Shown here: piece after piece, positions 5,273 through 7,038 of the stretch
Numbering within the stretch: the stretch's first letter is position 1
How the letters are laid out: the number at the start of each line of letters is the position of its first letter
Assembly: GCA_000436075.1 (NCBI GenBank)
Contig: FR884640.1
Coordinates: 1-7,038 of the forward strand
Source: Eggerthella sp. CAG:209
GTDB lineage: Bacteria > Actinomycetota > Coriobacteriia > Coriobacteriales > Eggerthellaceae
Direction: 5' to 3'
Length of the DNA stretch: 7,038 nucleotides
Position numbers and translations under genes: made by a program
The notes under the pieces: model-generated
What the model saw: only the letters and a program-made list of their open reading frames with translations
Databases searched by the model: none
What the model was told of the DNA's origin: nothing

Positions 5273-6490
5273 ATGGCAACATCTGAATTGATTGAAGCCT
5301 TGCAGGCGTTGGCTCATGAGCGTAAGATCGATGAGTTTTACCTCATCGAGCGCTTGGAAGCTTCCCTGGCTAATAGCTATCAGCGCATTCTTGATCTCGA
5401 ATATGATGCTCGTGTTACTATCGACCGTAATACGGGCAAGATTTATGTATACGAGCTTGTACCCGTTGGTGAGCCCGATGAGGAAACTGGCGAATATACT
5501 GAATTCGAAGAGCGCGACGTAACGCCCGATGACGTAAGTCGCATTGCGGCGCTTAACGCTAAGAATGTTATCGGTTCCATTGTGCGTGATGCGGGCCGTC
5601 AGTCTATCTATGAAGAATTTTCTAGTCGCGTTGGCGATCTGGTTACGGGCACTGTTCTGCAGGGAACCCCCGATTTCACCATCATCAAGATCCGCGATGG
5701 CGTTGAGGCTGAACTTCCTCATTATGATTTGAAGCGAAATCCTGACGAACGCAACGAACGTCCTCGCAACGAGCACTATCGTCATAATCAGCGCCTTAAA
5801 ACTTTGATCGTTGAGGTTCGCGACCCTAGCTCTGATTTGCCTAAAATGCGTGGCGAACATACTCGCCCTTCGATCGTTGTATCCCGCACGCATCCTGATC
5901 TGATTCGTCGTCTTTTTGAGATCGAAGTGCCTGAGATCTATGATGGCTTGGTCGAAATCAAGTCTATTGCTCGTGAGCCCGGTGAGCGTTCAAAGGTTGC
6001 CGTTGCTTCCCGTGAACCCAACCTTGATCCGGTAGGTGCATGCGTAGGACCTAAGGGGTCCCGTGTGCGCATGGTTGTTGAAGGACTTCGCAATGAGCGC
6101 GTTGACGTGATCCAGTGGAATGAAGACCCCGCTGTATATGTGGCCAATGCACTTTCGCCTGCTCGCGTAACCCGTGTCGACATCGATGATGAGAACAATT
6201 ACGCTACGGTTATCGTGCCTGATGATCAACTTTCTTTGGCTATTGGCAAGGAAGGCCAGAATGCTCGCCTTGCAGCTCGACTTACTGGTTGGCATATTGA
6301 CATCAAGTCCGCTTCCTTTGCTGGCGAGCCGCTTGTTGCAGACACGTCACTAATTGATGAGCCTTTGGAAGAGGAATCCGAGGATGGCTTGTGCGCTTTT
6401 GAAGCCGAAGACGGTACTCGTTGTCGTAATCATGCACGTCCTGGATACCGCTATTGCGGTATCCATGCGGATCTGGAGGAAGGGGAGTAG
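5273..6490 (+). CDS. nusA: Transcription termination/antitermination factor NusA, with a Cys/His C-terminal tail
   Basis: RNA-polymerase-binding elongation factor that modulates pausing, intrinsic termination and antitermination. Domains of the 405-residue protein in order: N-terminal RNAP-binding domain (about 1-118); S1 domain (about 120-205); KH1 (about 225-290, with GPKG at 259-262); KH2 (about 300-345, with IGKEGQN at 324-330). The conserved VVSRTHPDLIRRLFEIEVPEI stretch (202-222) joins S1 to KH1. The S1 region carries two charged insertions compared with common NusA: about 155-168 (rich in Asn, Arg, Glu) and about 186-197. After KH2 an acidic linker (about 350-372) leads to a tail with Cys374, Cys384, His387, Cys395 and His398, a spacing of C-x9-C-x10-C-x2-H that suggests a small zinc finger. 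The acidic-repeat domains of E. coli NusA are absent. AGAAAGGA at 5256-5263 supports the ATG and overlaps the rimP stop. Confidence 0.96.
   Translation: MATSELIEALQALAHERKIDEFYLIERLEASLANSYQRILDLEYDARVTIDRNTGKIYVYELVPVGEPDEETGEYTEFEERDVTPDDVSRIAALNAKNVIGSIVRDAGRQSIYEEFSSRVGDLVTGTVLQGTPDFTIIKIRDGVEAELPHYDLKRNPDERNERPRNEHYRHNQRLKTLIVEVRDPSSDLPKMRGEHTRPSIVVSRTHPDLIRRLFEIEVPEIYDGLVEIKSIAREPGERSKVAVASREPNLDPVGACVGPKGSRVRMVVEGLRNERVDVIQWNEDPAVYVANALSPARVTRVDIDDENNYATVIVPDDQLSLAIGKEGQNARLAARLTGWHIDIKSASFAGEPLVADTSLIDEPLEEESEDGLCAFEAEDGTRCRNHARPGYRYCGIHADLEEGE
6477..6487 (+). promoter_or_regulatory. Ribosome-binding site for the TTG-started ylxR, inside the nusA end
   Basis: AGGAAGGGGAG at 6477-6487 occupies the last codons of nusA (GluGluGlyGlu), four bases before the TTG at 6492. 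The nearest alternative in-frame start, GTG at 6501, is too far (13 bases). An ATG at 6354 in the same frame lies deep inside nusA and is not credible. Confidence 0.6.
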
Positions 6491-6491
6491 C

Positions 6492-6779
6492 TTGGCAAAC
6501 GTGGCTGGAAAGACACGTCAGCGAACCTGCATTGTGTGCAGAGAAAGCAACACGAAAAGCAATTTACTTCGTGTTGTTCGTACGCCTGAAGGCGCGGTTG
6601 TATTCGACTCTACGGGTCGTATGAACGGTCGCGGCGCATATGTATGCAGCGTTGCGTGCCTCGATAAGGCCATTAAAACCAAGCGCCTCGATTCAGCGCT
6701 TAGAACGAAGTTGACAGAAGAAGATTGCGAGCGTATCGCCCAGCAGCTGCGTGAGGCGCTCTCTAATGAGGATAAGTAG
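6492..6779 (+). CDS. ylxR: YlxR/RnpM family RNA-binding protein (DUF448)
   Basis: Small basic protein of 95 residues from the TTG at 6492. The family signature is present: RTCIVCR (11-17, with Cys13 and Cys16) near the N-terminus and GRGAYVC (46-52), followed by Cys56. Family members are nucleic-acid binding; the Bacillus subtilis protein has been renamed RnpM for its effect on RNase P. A nucleic-acid role is thus known for the family, and the RNase P role here is inference. It starts one base after the nusA stop and infB begins 13 bases after its own stop, matching the conserved nusA-ylxR-infB order. There is no ylxQ gene between it and infB, as in actinobacteria. The start could instead be GTG at 6501, shortening it by three residues. 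Confidence 0.93.
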   Translation: MANVAGKTRQRTCIVCRESNTKSNLLRVVRTPEGAVVFDSTGRMNGRGAYVCSVACLDKAIKTKRLDSALRTKLTEEDCERIAQQLREALSNEDK

Positions 6780-6792
6780 ACGAGGAGACCAT

Positions 6793-7038
6793 ATGCCTGG
6801 CATGCGTGTACATGAATTGGCTAAGGAATTTGATATGACCAGCAAGGAGCTGCTCGATCGCTTGGCGGAGATGAAGATCCCCGCCAAGAGTCATGCCAGC
6901 ATTCTCCAGGATGCCTATGTGCAGAAGGTTCGTAAGAATCTTGAGCCTGAGATTAAGCAGCGTGCGGGTAAGCTCGAGGACGAAGAAGCTCAGAAGCTTG
7001 CTGACGAGCAGGCAAAAGAAGCAGAGCGCAAGGCCGAG
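6793..7038 (+). CDS. infB: Translation initiation factor IF-2, N-terminal fragment (runs off the window)
   Basis: GTPase that places initiator tRNA on the 30S subunit. Only the first 82 codons are here, with no stop before the window ends. Residues 4-13 read MRVHELAKEF and continue with SKELLDRLAEMKIPAKSHAS (17-36), the IF2 N-terminal helical domain that opens the family. From about residue 50 the sequence becomes a Lys/Glu/Ala-rich charged stretch, the usual low-complexity linker before the GTPase core, which lies outside the window. GAGGAGA at 6782-6788 is four bases before the ATG at 6793. The in-frame ATG at 6802, where many IF2 proteins begin, is 13 bases away and less favoured. It is the last gene visible of the rimP operon. 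Confidence 0.94.
   Translation, partial: MPGMRVHELAKEFDMTSKELLDRLAEMKIPAKSHASILQDAYVQKVRKNLEPEIKQRAGKLEDEEAQKLADEQAKEAERKAE

Noticed and set aside
5198..5893. 231-codon minus-strand reading frame opposite rimP/nusA
   Set aside because: It is a shadow of nusA; it spans the rimP-nusA junction and shows no domain or start signals.
6354..6491. Longer ylxR starting inside nusA
   Set aside because: It would overlap nusA by 137 bases, and the extra residues are not part of the YlxR family; the TTG at 6492 has a fitting ribosome-binding site.
1..7038. CRISPR array, insertion sequence, prophage or defence island
   Set aside because: No direct-repeat array, terminal inverted repeats, transposase, integrase or toxin-like gene was seen; all genes are housekeeping apart from the zinc-ribbon protein.

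Overview
The window is an ordinary chromosomal stretch of seven complete genes and one truncated gene, all on the + strand. It most resembles an actinobacterium of the Coriobacteriia/Eggerthellales type, probably host-associated. That placement is inference. It rests on the order rimP-nusA-ylxR-infB with no ylxQ (L7Ae-like) gene between ylxR and infB, on the IF2 N-terminus, on moderate GC content, and on frequent GTG/TTG starts. The LeuA is the compact form of about 510 residues rather than the longer mycobacterial form, so this is not a typical high-GC actinobacterium.

Region 1 (1-1901) is a nitrogen-assimilation unit. A 180-base upstream region carries phased GTAAC/GTTAC words. It is followed by amtB (ammonium channel), glnK (P-II regulator) and a strong hairpin terminator. 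GlnK should plug AmtB when nitrogen is plentiful. This GlnK has valine at position 51, where tyrosine would be nucleotidylated, so it probably responds only to ATP/ADP/2-oxoglutarate.

Region 2 (1902-4664) begins with about 150 bases of leader, then leuA (2-isopropylmalate synthase, first committed step of leucine synthesis). One base later a TTG codon starts an unrecognised 340-residue protein with an N-terminal four-cysteine zinc ribbon, one membrane segment and a helical outer domain. A GC-rich hairpin closes the unit. No leuB, leuC or leuD is present here.

Region 3 (4665-7038) is the conserved transcription/translation operon: rimP (30S maturation), nusA (transcription elongation, pausing and termination), ylxR/rnpM (small RNA-binding protein) and the start of infB (IF2), which runs off the window. 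A second hairpin with a good T-tract lies 23 bases before rimP, where it could attenuate the operon. NusA carries a C-terminal tail with a Cys/Cys/Cys/His zinc-finger-like motif, which I find the most unusual protein feature here.

I see no CRISPR array, mobile element, tRNA, rRNA or defence system. The long minus-strand reading frames are shadows of the real genes. The best candidates for something undescribed are the NusA tail, the zinc-ribbon membrane protein coupled to leuA, the rimP leader hairpin and the phased words upstream of amtB.
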